Part shown: in pieces, positions 1 to 6,393 of the stretch
Position numbering within the stretch: the stretch's first letter is position 1
Layout: each line of letters opens with the position of its first letter
Assembly (NCBI GenBank): GCA_003456175.1
Contig: DMPB01000160.1
Coordinates: 13,764 to 21,744 of the forward strand
Length of the DNA: 7,981 nt
Direction of reading: 5' to 3'
From: Chitinophagaceae bacterium
Lineage (GTDB): Bacteria; Bacteroidota; Bacteroidia; Chitinophagales; Chitinophagaceae
The notes under the pieces: generated by a model
What the model was told of the DNA's origin: nothing
The model's input: only the letters and a program-made list of their open reading frames with translations
Database searches by the model: none
Translations under genes and position numbers: made by a program

Positions 1-522
1 ACCTCCATTGTTAACGCTTGTAATGATGGAGAAACTTTTACCTGCTTTCCAACTGAGGGTTTGTTCGGTTACCATGTTGTTCTCGCTGCGTACCAGCTTG
101 GCAAAAACACGTTTTACTTTACCACTCGTTTCATCTACAAGTACATCTACTGATTGGACGGGTTGGTTCAAATCGGTTGGCTTATAAGTGAGGGTTATGC
201 TTTGCGTTGTATTATCGTTGAAAGTACTTTCTGTGAAAGCCTTGTTGTCACTTACATTCAGCGCTAAAAATGGAGCTGCTTTTGCGGTGCATGCGGCCAT
301 ATTTAAAGCCATTGAATCGGTACGTTGCTGTTGGGTTGTTTTTTGATAAATGAAGTACGCTTCTTTATCTATCTGATACAATTCGCTTTCGAAAAAGCCT
401 TTGAGATCAAAGTGTTGCTTTGTAAGTGGTGTTGCTGTTGGGTTGGTGTGTTGTTGCGTAGCATTGTTACAACTTGTAATCAGCAATAAGCCACTGAGTA
501 TGGAAATAAAAACTCTGTACAT
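1..522 (-). CDS. Uncharacterised Bacteroidota lipoprotein, 3' end missing
   Basis: This minus-strand frame is open from an ATG at 522 to the window edge, giving 174 residues without a stop. The N-terminus is a lipoprotein signal: MYR, a short hydrophobic run, then LLITSC with the lipidated Cys at residue 18, followed by a polar Asn/Gln/Thr-rich tether. The mature part contains FDLKGFFESEL near residues 40-50, a Lys/Gln/Thr-rich helix, and then alternating strand-like segments such as SITLTYKP, SVDVLVDE and VKRVFAKLV. The sequence still visible ends TSVNNGG. From memory, this layout resembles a family of small uncharacterised Bacteroidota lipoproteins, so probably only a short C-terminal tail is missing. 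It should be anchored by its lipid in the periplasm or outer membrane. No function can be assigned. A terminator at 562-593 insulates it from the upstream gene, so it likely has its own promoter. Confidence 0.75.
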   Translation of the reverse strand, partial: MYRVFISILSGLLLITSCNNATQQHTNPTATPLTKQHFDLKGFFESELYQIDKEAYFIYQKTTQQQRTDSMALNMAACTAKAAPFLALNVSDNKAFTESTFNDNTTQSITLTYKPTDLNQPVQSVDVLVDETSGKVKRVFAKLVRSENNMVTEQTLSWKAGKSFSIITSVNNGG

Positions 523-534
523 GCTGCAAAGTTG

Positions 535-563
535 CAAGATTATTTACGTAAGTAAGGCATCAA
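535..563 (-). promoter_or_regulatory. Candidate promoter for the left-edge lipoprotein gene
   Basis: Read on the minus strand, TAATCTTG (542-535) matches the Bacteroidota -7 consensus TAnnTTTG at all but one fixed position. A TTG at 563-561 lies 18 nt upstream, an acceptable -33 spacing. The ATG at 522 is only 12 nt past the -7 element, so the leader would be very short. The -33 TTG is the end of the T-tract of the preceding terminator. The call is tentative because both elements are short and occur often in AT-rich DNA. Confidence 0.3.
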
Positions 564-593
564 AAAATATGGCGCCGCAAGCGGCGCCATATT
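562..593 (-). terminator. Strong intrinsic terminator after the sigma/beta-barrel unit
   Basis: Positions 566-578 and 581-593 are perfect reverse complements, a 13-bp stem with a core of GGCGCCGC and only AA between the arms. In RNA the closing pair would open, leaving a 4-nt loop. On the minus strand the stem is followed directly by a run of T residues (complement of the A run at 562-567), which is the arrangement of a Rho-independent terminator. It lies 21 bp past the stop codon at 614 and ahead of the lipoprotein ATG at 522. It should therefore end transcription of the sigma factor/beta-barrel unit. Confidence 0.9.
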
Positions 594-613
594 GTATAAA
601 TATCACAAACGGT

Positions 614-2047
614 TTATTTCAACTGTTGTAGCAAACCAATCCTAAAACCATAATCTACCAAGTGTTCTCTAATAGGGTAGCGATAGCTAAAGGTGGGCAA
701 CTGCTGATAACGAATTTGTGGACCAGCAATCCAAGTGGTGTTATTGGTGGTGTACGAGAATAAAGCTTCTACATTCGTATTCACGTTCCAATTACGCATG
801 AGGCTTTTACCATCTGCGTAGTTTTTATAATCGGTAGTAATAACAAATGGTGCCTTATCAAATACATACGTAGGCTGCACGCTGCCACCTACACTAATGC
901 CAAACTGTTTGGCTGCCAAAACCTGCCAGCGAATACCAATAGGAATTGAAATTTCTTGATACTTGTTTTGCAACACAATGGGCATAGTGCCAATACTGGT
1001 TCTATAGCGACTGGTAGTGTTAATCACTTGTGCCTGACCATAGTTGTTGTTTAGAGCTATGGGTGCATTTTCAAAATTATTACCAAAGGCTTCAATGTTG
1101 TACTGGCGCATGTTAAACTGCAATCCGCTTGTTAAACTAATGCGTTTGTTAAGCTGATAGGCAAATGATAATCCAACCTCAATACCCATGGCAGGCCTAT
1201 GCTTCACTACTTGATTCACATCGATATCGTAGTTTAGGCCAATAGGAGAAGCAATATAATTGCCGGGGAAAAATGATTTATAATTTTCATCTACCAATAG
1301 CCGATAACTAATGCTGGGTGCAATATGAAAGCCCCACTGCCAGCGGCTTTTCTTATGATCATTAGGTATTTGAATAGCTGCTGTAGTATTGCTTGCCGCA
1401 AGTTGGTTACTCACAATGGTAGTTGCATGCCAGTTGTGAGTTTGTAGCGGTGCTATCGCTTCAACATCAGTTGTTGTAACTGCAGGTAGTGCACTACCGA
1501 TACGGTCGAAAATGGCAGTACTGCTAAAGTTGTCGGCTGTACTTTCATTTACTGTAAAGTTATCAAATCGTTTATTGGTGTATAGTGCTGTACTTGCATT
1601 GTTAGTAGCTGCCATCAACGCTAGAATACGGTACTTATCACCTTGCGGTAAATGTACGACTGCTGTTTGTGCTTTAGCCAAAGCCTCAACACTATCAAGA
1701 TGCTTTTGTGCTTTTGTAATAGTGGCATTGGTAATAGGTGCGGTTGCGATGCTTGCAGCAATAACAGTATTAGCATCGCCGGCAGTAACATTGTTGGCTT
1801 GCATTACTGTTGGTGCTAAGCTTTGTGCATGCTTATCGCCAGCAGTTACAACAATGGTTAGTGCAGTGAGTGTAGCTACTACCATAGCGGCTACAATACC
1901 AAGTGCGGGCCAGCGTTGCTCACCGTGTATTTCGTGTTGTATGTTTTGCCAAATGCGGTCGCTGGCATACAGCCGATGTTGATCGGCCGATACCTGCAGC
2001 AACTGCTCCAGCTCGTCGTCGGTATATAAATGCTTGCTTTCTCGCAT
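614..2047 (-). CDS. Putative dual-membrane-spanning anti-sigma factor with C-terminal beta-barrel
   Basis: This 477-residue protein has an unusual layout. Residues 1-46 are hydrophilic and should be cytoplasmic, with a DRIWQNIQHEI segment typical of short anti-sigma heads. Residues about 47-67 (PALGIVAAMVVATL onward) form one transmembrane helix, too far from the N-terminus for a normal signal peptide. Residues about 69-234 are an Ala/Thr/Asn-rich linker. Residues 235-477 form a beta-barrel domain in which I count about eight amphipathic strands, for example WQWGFHIAPSISYRLL, RISLTSGLQFNM, EISIPIGIRWQVL and the final YGFRIGLL. The gene follows the ECF sigma factor gene by 55 bp on the same strand, and a strong terminator follows it. 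Inferred role: the head holds the sigma factor while the barrel senses outer-membrane state. From memory this is the plan of Dma-type anti-sigma factors of Bacteroides. The beta-barrel call is firm; the anti-sigma role rests on context and layout. No zinc-binding anti-sigma motif or FecR domain is visible. Confidence 0.8.
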   Translation of the reverse strand: MRESKHLYTDDELEQLLQVSADQHRLYASDRIWQNIQHEIHGEQRWPALGIVAAMVVATLTALTIVVTAGDKHAQSLAPTVMQANNVTAGDANTVIAASIATAPITNATITKAQKHLDSVEALAKAQTAVVHLPQGDKYRILALMAATNNASTALYTNKRFDNFTVNESTADNFSSTAIFDRIGSALPAVTTTDVEAIAPLQTHNWHATTIVSNQLAASNTTAAIQIPNDHKKSRWQWGFHIAPSISYRLLVDENYKSFFPGNYIASPIGLNYDIDVNQVVKHRPAMGIEVGLSFAYQLNKRISLTSGLQFNMRQYNIEAFGNNFENAPIALNNNYGQAQVINTTSRYRTSIGTMPIVLQNKYQEISIPIGIRWQVLAAKQFGISVGGSVQPTYVFDKAPFVITTDYKNYADGKSLMRNWNVNTNVEALFSYTTNNTTWIAGPQIRYQQLPTFSYRYPIREHLVDYGFRIGLLQQLK

Positions 2048-2102
2048 GTTGTGCTCACAGTTAATCGTTAGTAATGGTTGCTTTTCAAAAAAGGGATCGG
2101 AT

Positions 2103-2687
2103 TTATCGGTTTTTTAATGTGGCTAACAATACGGCCGGTGCTGTTTCTGGCTTTTCTATGATGCGTCGCTTAATCAGTATTTGTTCTAAAATTACTTTGG
2201 CTCTGGTGTATTGGCTTCGGCTGGTACTTTCTTCAATATCTAACATCTGTGCAATTTCTTTGTGGCTAAAGCCTTCAATAGCATACAAGTTGAGTACTGT
2301 TCTGTAACCGATAGGTAGTAATCGAATACTTTCAATTACTTGCTTGGCTTGCATCATGTTAGGTACTGCGGCTTCTTTTACCGTAAGGTGTTCGGCCGAT
2401 GCGATATCTACACTCTCCGCAAATTTTTTGTGCTTCTTCAAAAAATTAATGCAGGTATGTACCATAATGCGGCGTACCCAACCCTCGAAACTGCCCTGGT
2501 TTCTAAAAGTGTGTATTTGGGTGAACACTTTTATGAAACCTTCTTGTAGCATGTCCTCGGCATCATCGCGGCTTTGGGCATACCTATAACATACCGATAG
2601 CATTTTGGGACTGTATCGGTTATACAGCTCTCGTTGTGCTAGCGCATTGTTGTTAAGGCAACCCTGTAATAAGCTTTCATCTGTCAT
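2103..2687 (-). CDS. ECF RNA polymerase sigma factor (sigma-70 family)
   Basis: This 194-residue protein has the two domains of an ECF sigma factor. Region 2 covers about residues 18-86, with DDAEDMLQEGFIKVF at 41-55 (core polymerase binding) and FEGWVRRIMVHTCINFLKK at 67-85 (-10 recognition and melting). Region 4 covers about 116-172, with the helix-turn-helix in FSHKEIAQMLDIEESTSRSQ at 140-159. A linker without regions 1 or 3 joins them, as is normal for this class. I chose the ATG at 2687 (MTDESLL); the frame remains open to a TTG at 2711, but that extension has no conserved character. It directs polymerase to a small regulon. The next gene downstream is its likely membrane-bound anti-sigma partner, and a TonB receptor gene lies divergently upstream. 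The sequence resembles the Bacteroidota-specific ECF groups, but the exact group needs a profile search. Confidence 0.93.
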   Translation of the reverse strand: MTDESLLQGCLNNNALAQRELYNRYSPKMLSVCYRYAQSRDDAEDMLQEGFIKVFTQIHTFRNQGSFEGWVRRIMVHTCINFLKKHKKFAESVDIASAEHLTVKEAAVPNMMQAKQVIESIRLLPIGYRTVLNLYAIEGFSHKEIAQMLDIEESTSRSQYTRAKVILEQILIKRRIIEKPETAPAVLLATLKNR

Positions 2688-2732
2688 GGGGATGTTCACT
2701 AAGACCACCAATTTAAGACAAAATACCGACTG

Positions 2733-2754
2733 AAATGCTGCATTAGCAGCCTTT
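2733..2754. repeat. Small imperfect palindrome in the divergent intergenic region
   Basis: GCTGC (2737-2741) and GCAGC (2746-2750) are reverse complements around ATTA. After one mismatched pair, AAA and TTT extend the symmetry on either side. It sits between the divergent sigma factor and TonB receptor genes, about 50 bp from the sigma factor ATG. It could be an operator or a weak hairpin. No gene ends here that would call for a terminator. Confidence 0.35.
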
Positions 2755-2771
2755 TATCAAAAAATGAAATA

Positions 2772-2798
2772 TTGTTGCAAAAAATGAAGCTACCTTTG
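2772..2798 (+). promoter_or_regulatory. Promoter of the TonB receptor/lipoprotein operon
   Basis: TACCTTTG at 2791-2798 is a full match to the Bacteroidota -7 consensus TAnnTTTG. A TTG at 2772-2774 lies 16 nt upstream and could serve as the -33 element, slightly closer than usual. Transcription would start near 2803-2806, leaving a leader of roughly 20 nt before the ATG at 2823. This position makes the upstream in-frame starts (TTG 2772, ATG 2784) unlikely to be used. Confidence 0.6.
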
Positions 2799-2812
2799 AA
2801 CCTCAAAGTAGC
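2789..2812. promoter_or_regulatory. Inverted repeat overlapping the -7 element, candidate operator
   Basis: GCTACCTTTGA (2789-2799) faces TCAAAGTAGC (2803-2812). The arms pair along their whole length apart from one unpaired C, with about 3 nt between them. The repeat contains the whole -7 element and reaches the expected transcription start. A regulator bound here would compete with polymerase. It could alternatively fold at the 5' end of the transcript. Confidence 0.4.
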
Positions 2813-2822
2813 AGTTATCCAA

Positions 2823-5126
2823 ATGCCGCGTGTGGTGCCATTTTTAAGTGTTTTAAGTGCAGTATTGTTGCTTGCAACAGTTACTAAAGCGCAACCATGC
2901 CAGTTACAAATAGATGGGCTAATTACAGATAGCGATACCAAAGAGGTATTGCCAAAGGCAAGTATTACCGTACTTAACCTTCAAAAAACGGTGGTTGCCA
3001 ATAATAGAGGGTACTTTACAGTAAATAAACTATGCCCTGGCACCTATCGCCTTGTAATAACGCATGCAGGTTGCGATACCATTGTGCAAACGATTACTAT
3101 CACGCAAAACACTTCGCTGAATATTGCATTGCCACATGCCAGAAACAACCTCGAAGCGGTTACAGTAGCAACACAAGCTGGTAACAAAACCAACAATATT
3201 AGTCAAGAAATCAAGGGGAGAGAGCTAGCCCTTCGCCGTGGGTTAACATTAGCAGAAACCATTGAGCAATTGCCCGGTGTAACCGTTTTGCAAACGGGCA
3301 GCACCATTGTAAAGCCAGTGATACATGGGCTGCATGGCAATAGAATCCTCATTCTTAATAACGGCGTTCGTCAAGAAGGGCAGCAATGGGGTAGCGAGCA
3401 TGCCCCAGAGGTAGATGCTTTTTTGGCACAAAAAATTACCGTTTTAAAAGGTGCCGGTGCCTTACAATATGGAGCTGATGCTATTGGTGGGGCAATTTTA
3501 GTAGACCCGAAAGAACTACCTAAATCGTACGGTCTTAAAACTGAACTGAGCACAGCTTATTTTACCAACAATAGGTTAGGTGCCGCAAGTATCATTGTAG
3601 AAAATGCCTTACGGCAAAAGCCCAGTTGGGCATGGCGAATACAAGCTACTGCACGTTATGGTGGTAATGTTCGCACCCCCAATTATTGGTTACATAATAC
3701 AGGTGTAAGAGAGTGGAATGCAAGTGCCACGCTTGGCCACAAAGGCAAGCGTAGTAACACAGAAATTTTTGCCAGCATTTTTAATACTTCCTTGGGCATT
3801 TTTTGGGGAAGTCAGGTGGGTAGTTTAGCCGATTTGCAAGCAGCCATCAATCGTAAGGAACCGCTGTTCAACATCAACCAGTTTTCATATACGTTAGATA
3901 GGCCCAAACAACAAGTGCAGCACTTATTGTTTAAGGCAAAGTATTCGTATAACCTTACGGTAAATGATCAACTGCATGTATTGGTGAGTCATCAAGAAAA
4001 TAAGCGACAAGAGTTTGATTTAGCTCGTATAACCGATGCGCCAGAGCTTGATTTAAAAATTGGCACTACGATGGTAGATGCTAATTATGAAGCAAAACGC
4101 AACCGTTGGCAATGGCAGCCGGGCGTACAAGTAATGATTCAAAATAATGTGTGGAGCGGCAGCCGTTTTTTCATTCCTAATTTCGAGAGTAATAATATTG
4201 CAGCTTACTTTATAGGCAAGCATAATAGAACCAAAGTAGATGCCGAAATGGGTATTCGCTACGATACTCGCCAGCTTACCAGCTTTCGTAATACAAATGG
4301 TAATATTCGCTCTATCACCGAAAATTGGAATGGTGCATCTGCTTCAGCGGGAGTTACTTTTAAAATAACACCACATTTTCAATGGCTTGTTAATGCTGCA
4401 ACCGCTTGGCGTGCACCGGGTGTGAATGAGTTGTATGTGAATGGATTACATCATGGTACATCGTCGTTTGAAATTGGCGATGCTAACCTGCAAGCAGAAC
4501 GTGCCTATAATTTAAGTACACAGTTAAAATACAAAGTGGCCGATAGTGCTCTGGTTGTTGATGTAACATTGTATAATAATTTTATTGATGGTTTTATCAA
4601 TCTAGTACCCGATACACCTGCTACACTTACAATACGTGGTGCTTTTCCAACCTTTCGATATAGGCAAACCGATGCTCGACTTACCGGTGCAGATATCAGC
4701 GTATTTTTTAAATGGTCGAAGCATATACATAGCAACATCAAATCGTCGTGGCTTTGGGCCTACAATCGTACCAACAATACATGGTTGGCTCAAATGCCGA
4801 GTAATCGCTTCTATGCCGATATTGCTTACCATTTACCGCAAGGGAAATATGTATCTAATAATTTGATTCGCTTGCACACGCAAACTGTGTTACAGCAGCG
4901 TAATCTGCCACGTAACAATACCGATTATTTATTGCCACCGCCTACGTACACTTTGTTAGGTGTAGAGTTGGCAACGCAAGTGGCTTTGGGTAAGCATCGG
5001 ATGCAATGCAGTATTTCGGCTACCAATATGTTGAATACAGTTTTTAGAGATTATATGGATAGGTTCCGCTATTTCAACGACGGTATGGGCCGAAACATTG
5101 CTTTTAGAATGCAGTACAGTTTTTAA
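2823..5126 (+). CDS. TonB-dependent outer-membrane receptor
   Basis: This 767-residue receptor imports a ligand across the outer membrane using TonB energy. I chose the ATG at 2823 because the protein then begins with a standard signal peptide (MPRVVPFLSVLSAVLLLATV, cleavage after TKA near residue 23) and because a -7 promoter element lies at 2791-2798, inside any longer version. Residues about 26-104 form a carboxypeptidase-regulatory-like beta-sandwich (GLITDSDTKEVLPKASITV). The plug follows from about 110 to 235, with LAETIEQLPGVTVL, PVIHGLHGNRILILNNGVRQ, GSEHAPEVDAF and KGAGALQYGADAIGGAIL. The remainder is the 22-strand-type barrel, ending in an aromatic strand (MQYSF) as expected for barrel assembly. 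It lacks the SusC neighbour SusD; instead a small lipoprotein gene follows 10 bp later. The HGLHGNR and SEHAPEVD segments recall ZnuD-like zinc receptors, so a metal or metal-chelate ligand is possible but unproven. Confidence 0.92.
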   Translation: MPRVVPFLSVLSAVLLLATVTKAQPCQLQIDGLITDSDTKEVLPKASITVLNLQKTVVANNRGYFTVNKLCPGTYRLVITHAGCDTIVQTITITQNTSLNIALPHARNNLEAVTVATQAGNKTNNISQEIKGRELALRRGLTLAETIEQLPGVTVLQTGSTIVKPVIHGLHGNRILILNNGVRQEGQQWGSEHAPEVDAFLAQKITVLKGAGALQYGADAIGGAILVDPKELPKSYGLKTELSTAYFTNNRLGAASIIVENALRQKPSWAWRIQATARYGGNVRTPNYWLHNTGVREWNASATLGHKGKRSNTEIFASIFNTSLGIFWGSQVGSLADLQAAINRKEPLFNINQFSYTLDRPKQQVQHLLFKAKYSYNLTVNDQLHVLVSHQENKRQEFDLARITDAPELDLKIGTTMVDANYEAKRNRWQWQPGVQVMIQNNVWSGSRFFIPNFESNNIAAYFIGKHNRTKVDAEMGIRYDTRQLTSFRNTNGNIRSITENWNGASASAGVTFKITPHFQWLVNAATAWRAPGVNELYVNGLHHGTSSFEIGDANLQAERAYNLSTQLKYKVADSALVVDVTLYNNFIDGFINLVPDTPATLTIRGAFPTFRYRQTDARLTGADISVFFKWSKHIHSNIKSSWLWAYNRTNNTWLAQMPSNRFYADIAYHLPQGKYVSNNLIRLHTQTVLQQRNLPRNNTDYLLPPPTYTLLGVELATQVALGKHRMQCSISATNMLNTVFRDYMDRFRYFNDGMGRNIAFRMQYSF

Positions 5127-5136
5127 ATGATATACA

Positions 5137-5685
5137 ATGAAAAGAATGCAAGTGTGGATGTTGGCCGCTTTGAGTGCGGTAATAGTACTTGGTAGTTGTA
5201 AGAAAACAAGTAGTCCCAACAATGAAAATGAGCATGAAGCCATTACTACCGTTAACATGGTATTCAAGCAAAATGGTAATACGGTATTTACGTATGTGTT
5301 CGACGACCCCGATGGCGATGGTGGTAATCCTCCTGCCCGAAAAGATGTAATTGCTTTAGGTACCAATCAAACCTACGATGTAGAACTAACCTTATTGAAT
5401 AAAACCAAAAATCCGGTGTCGGACGTTACGCCTGCTATTCGCAACCAGGCTACCGCACACGAGCTGTTTTATTTGTTCTCAGGCATTAATCTAATGGCAC
5501 AAAAAATCGATGCCGATGCAAATGGCTTTCCGATAGGCTTGCGTACACGTTGGATAACCACCACAGCTGGTAATGGTACCATGCGTTTGAAGTTAATGCA
5601 CAAACCTTTTGTAAAGGGAGCCAACGACAGCCCCGATAAAGGGCATAGCGATATTGATATTAGTTTCGATGTTCGCGTGAATTAA
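5137..5685 (+). CDS. Acidic lipoprotein partner of the TonB receptor
   Basis: This 182-residue protein carries a lipoprotein signal (MKRMQVWMLAALSAVIVLGS, then Cys21) and a polar tether (KKTSSPNNENEHE). The mature part is predicted to be beta-rich. Its marks are EAITTV near 35, the acidic turn DDPDGDGGN at 56-64, TYDVELTLLNKT at 79-90, a DADANG turn at 125-130 and a C-terminal DIDISFDVRV strand. I recognise the overall pattern (EE.ITTV, DxDGDGxN, DADANGxPIGL, ending in a D-I-x-x-x-F-D-V strand) from a Bacteroidota lipoprotein family that databases often name 'type 1 periplasmic binding fold superfamily', a label that says little about function. It starts 10 bp after the receptor stop, so the two are co-transcribed. 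It may be a surface or periplasmic ligand-binding partner of the receptor. The Asp-rich turns could bind calcium; that is inference. Confidence 0.85.
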   Translation: MKRMQVWMLAALSAVIVLGSCKKTSSPNNENEHEAITTVNMVFKQNGNTVFTYVFDDPDGDGGNPPARKDVIALGTNQTYDVELTLLNKTKNPVSDVTPAIRNQATAHELFYLFSGINLMAQKIDADANGFPIGLRTRWITTTAGNGTMRLKLMHKPFVKGANDSPDKGHSDIDISFDVRVN

Positions 5686-5694
5686 CAAATAATT

Positions 5695-5725
5695 GCAGCT
5701 AAGTTGCAAAAATTTTGCATCTTTG
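5695..5725 (+). promoter_or_regulatory. Candidate promoter of the small beta-barrel gene
   Basis: CATCTTTG at 5718-5725 matches TAnnTTTG except for the first base and lies 19 nt before the ATG at 5745, similar to the spacing seen for the TonB receptor. The best -33 candidate is the TTG at 5693-5695, 22 nt upstream, at the long end of the usual range. The region also holds TGCAAAA/TTTTGCA inverted arms (5705-5711, 5713-5719) and the palindrome GTTGCAAC (5725-5732). Confidence 0.4.
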
Positions 5726-5744
5726 TTGCAACAAATAAAAACTT

Positions 5745-6326
5745 ATGAAGAAAGTATTACTCGCATTAGTGGTGTTAGCAACCGGTGTTGCAGCCAACGC
5801 TCAAAAAGTAAATTTTGGTGTGAAAGGTGGTTATAACCTAAGTATGGTTAATGTGTCTGGAGGAAATGTAGATTTAAATGCCTTATCAACCTTCCACCTA
5901 GGAGGCTTAGTGAACCTTCCATTGAAGAACAATCTGAGCTTACAACCGCAATTATTATTGAGTGGTAAAGGTACAAAGCAAAAAGATGGAGAACACTATG
6001 ATAACTTCAGTTTCTTATCAATTGATATACCTGTAAACCTAGTGTATAGTTTCAAAAATGGACTTTTTTTGGGTGCAGGCCCGAACATTGGCGTAGCATT
6101 GAGTGGTAAAGAAGGTCATAATAAGCAAAAAAGTAATTTCGGCACTAACGCTGGCGAGTGGAATAGATTAGAATTCGGAGCCAATGCTTTGGTTGGTTAT
6201 AAGTTGAAGAACAAATTGTTCTTCAGTGCTAACTACACTGCAGGGTTATCTGACTGGGATAACTACTCATCAACTAAATGGCGCAACAGTGTACTAGGTG
6301 TTAGCGTTGGTTATTTCTTTAACTAA
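5745..6326 (+). CDS. PorT-family outer-membrane beta-barrel protein
   Basis: This 193-residue protein begins with a clear signal peptide (MKKVLLALVVLATGVAANA, cleavage before Q20). The mature protein is a small barrel of the PorT/OMP_b-brl_2 kind: VNFGVKGGYNLS forms the first strand, followed by SLQPQLLLSGKG, the family-typical FLSIDIPVNLVYSF near 89-103, GLFLGAGPNIGVAL, RLEFGANALVGYKL, LFFSANYTAGL and a closing NSVLGVSVGYFF strand. The length fits an eight-strand barrel. Functions in this broad family vary and most members are uncharacterised, so no specific role is given. A 59-bp gap with a candidate promoter separates it from the receptor operon, and a terminator follows, so it is probably a single-gene unit. 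Confidence 0.9.
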   Translation: MKKVLLALVVLATGVAANAQKVNFGVKGGYNLSMVNVSGGNVDLNALSTFHLGGLVNLPLKNNLSLQPQLLLSGKGTKQKDGEHYDNFSFLSIDIPVNLVYSFKNGLFLGAGPNIGVALSGKEGHNKQKSNFGTNAGEWNRLEFGANALVGYKLKNKLFFSANYTAGLSDWDNYSSTKWRNSVLGVSVGYFFN

Positions 6327-6358
6327 GCGTTACTAATTTTCAGTTTTTGGATAAATGC

Positions 6359-6384
6359 AAAGCCACTCTTCTGGGTGGCTTTTT
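6359..6384 (+). terminator. Intrinsic terminator of the PorT-type barrel gene
   Basis: AAAGCCAC (6359-6366) and GTGGCTTT (6375-6382) form an 8-bp perfect stem with an 8-nt loop. The right arm runs into TTTT up to 6384. It begins 32 bp after the stop at 6326. The T-tract is on the plus strand, so it serves the beta-barrel gene; it is poorer as a terminator for the convergent ABC gene. Confidence 0.85.
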
Positions 6385-6393
6385 AGTAGCATA

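Noticed and set aside
401..631. Plus-strand open frame of 76 codons with a hydrophobic start
   Set aside because: It is antisense to the lipoprotein signal region and runs through the terminator hairpin.
1512..1982. Plus-strand open frame of 156 codons with hydrophobic Ala/Val/Leu stretches and Cys residues
   Set aside because: It is antisense to the Ala/Thr-rich linker and helix of the beta-barrel protein; its composition is the complement of that low-complexity coding sequence, and it shows no domain.
614..2047. FecR-type anti-sigma factor reading of the gene beside the sigma factor
   Set aside because: No FecR domain is visible and the C-terminal half is a beta-barrel; the TonB receptor nearby also has no evident N-terminal signalling (STN) domain, so a Fec-type surface-signalling circuit is not supported.
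2688..2711. N-terminal extension of the sigma factor from a TTG at 2711
   Set aside because: The ATG at 2687 gives a normal ECF N-terminus (MTDESLL); the extra eight residues have no support.
2733..2754. Intrinsic terminator from the GCTGC/GCAGC palindrome and following T residues
   Set aside because: The stem is only 5 bp before a mismatch and no plus-strand gene ends upstream of it.
4956..5366. Minus-strand open frame of 136 codons
   Set aside because: It lies antisense across the end of the TonB receptor and the start of the lipoprotein, both well supported, and has no recognisable motif.
5137..5685. SusD-like partner of a SusC-type receptor
   Set aside because: At 182 residues it is far too short and lacks the helical repeat character of SusD proteins.
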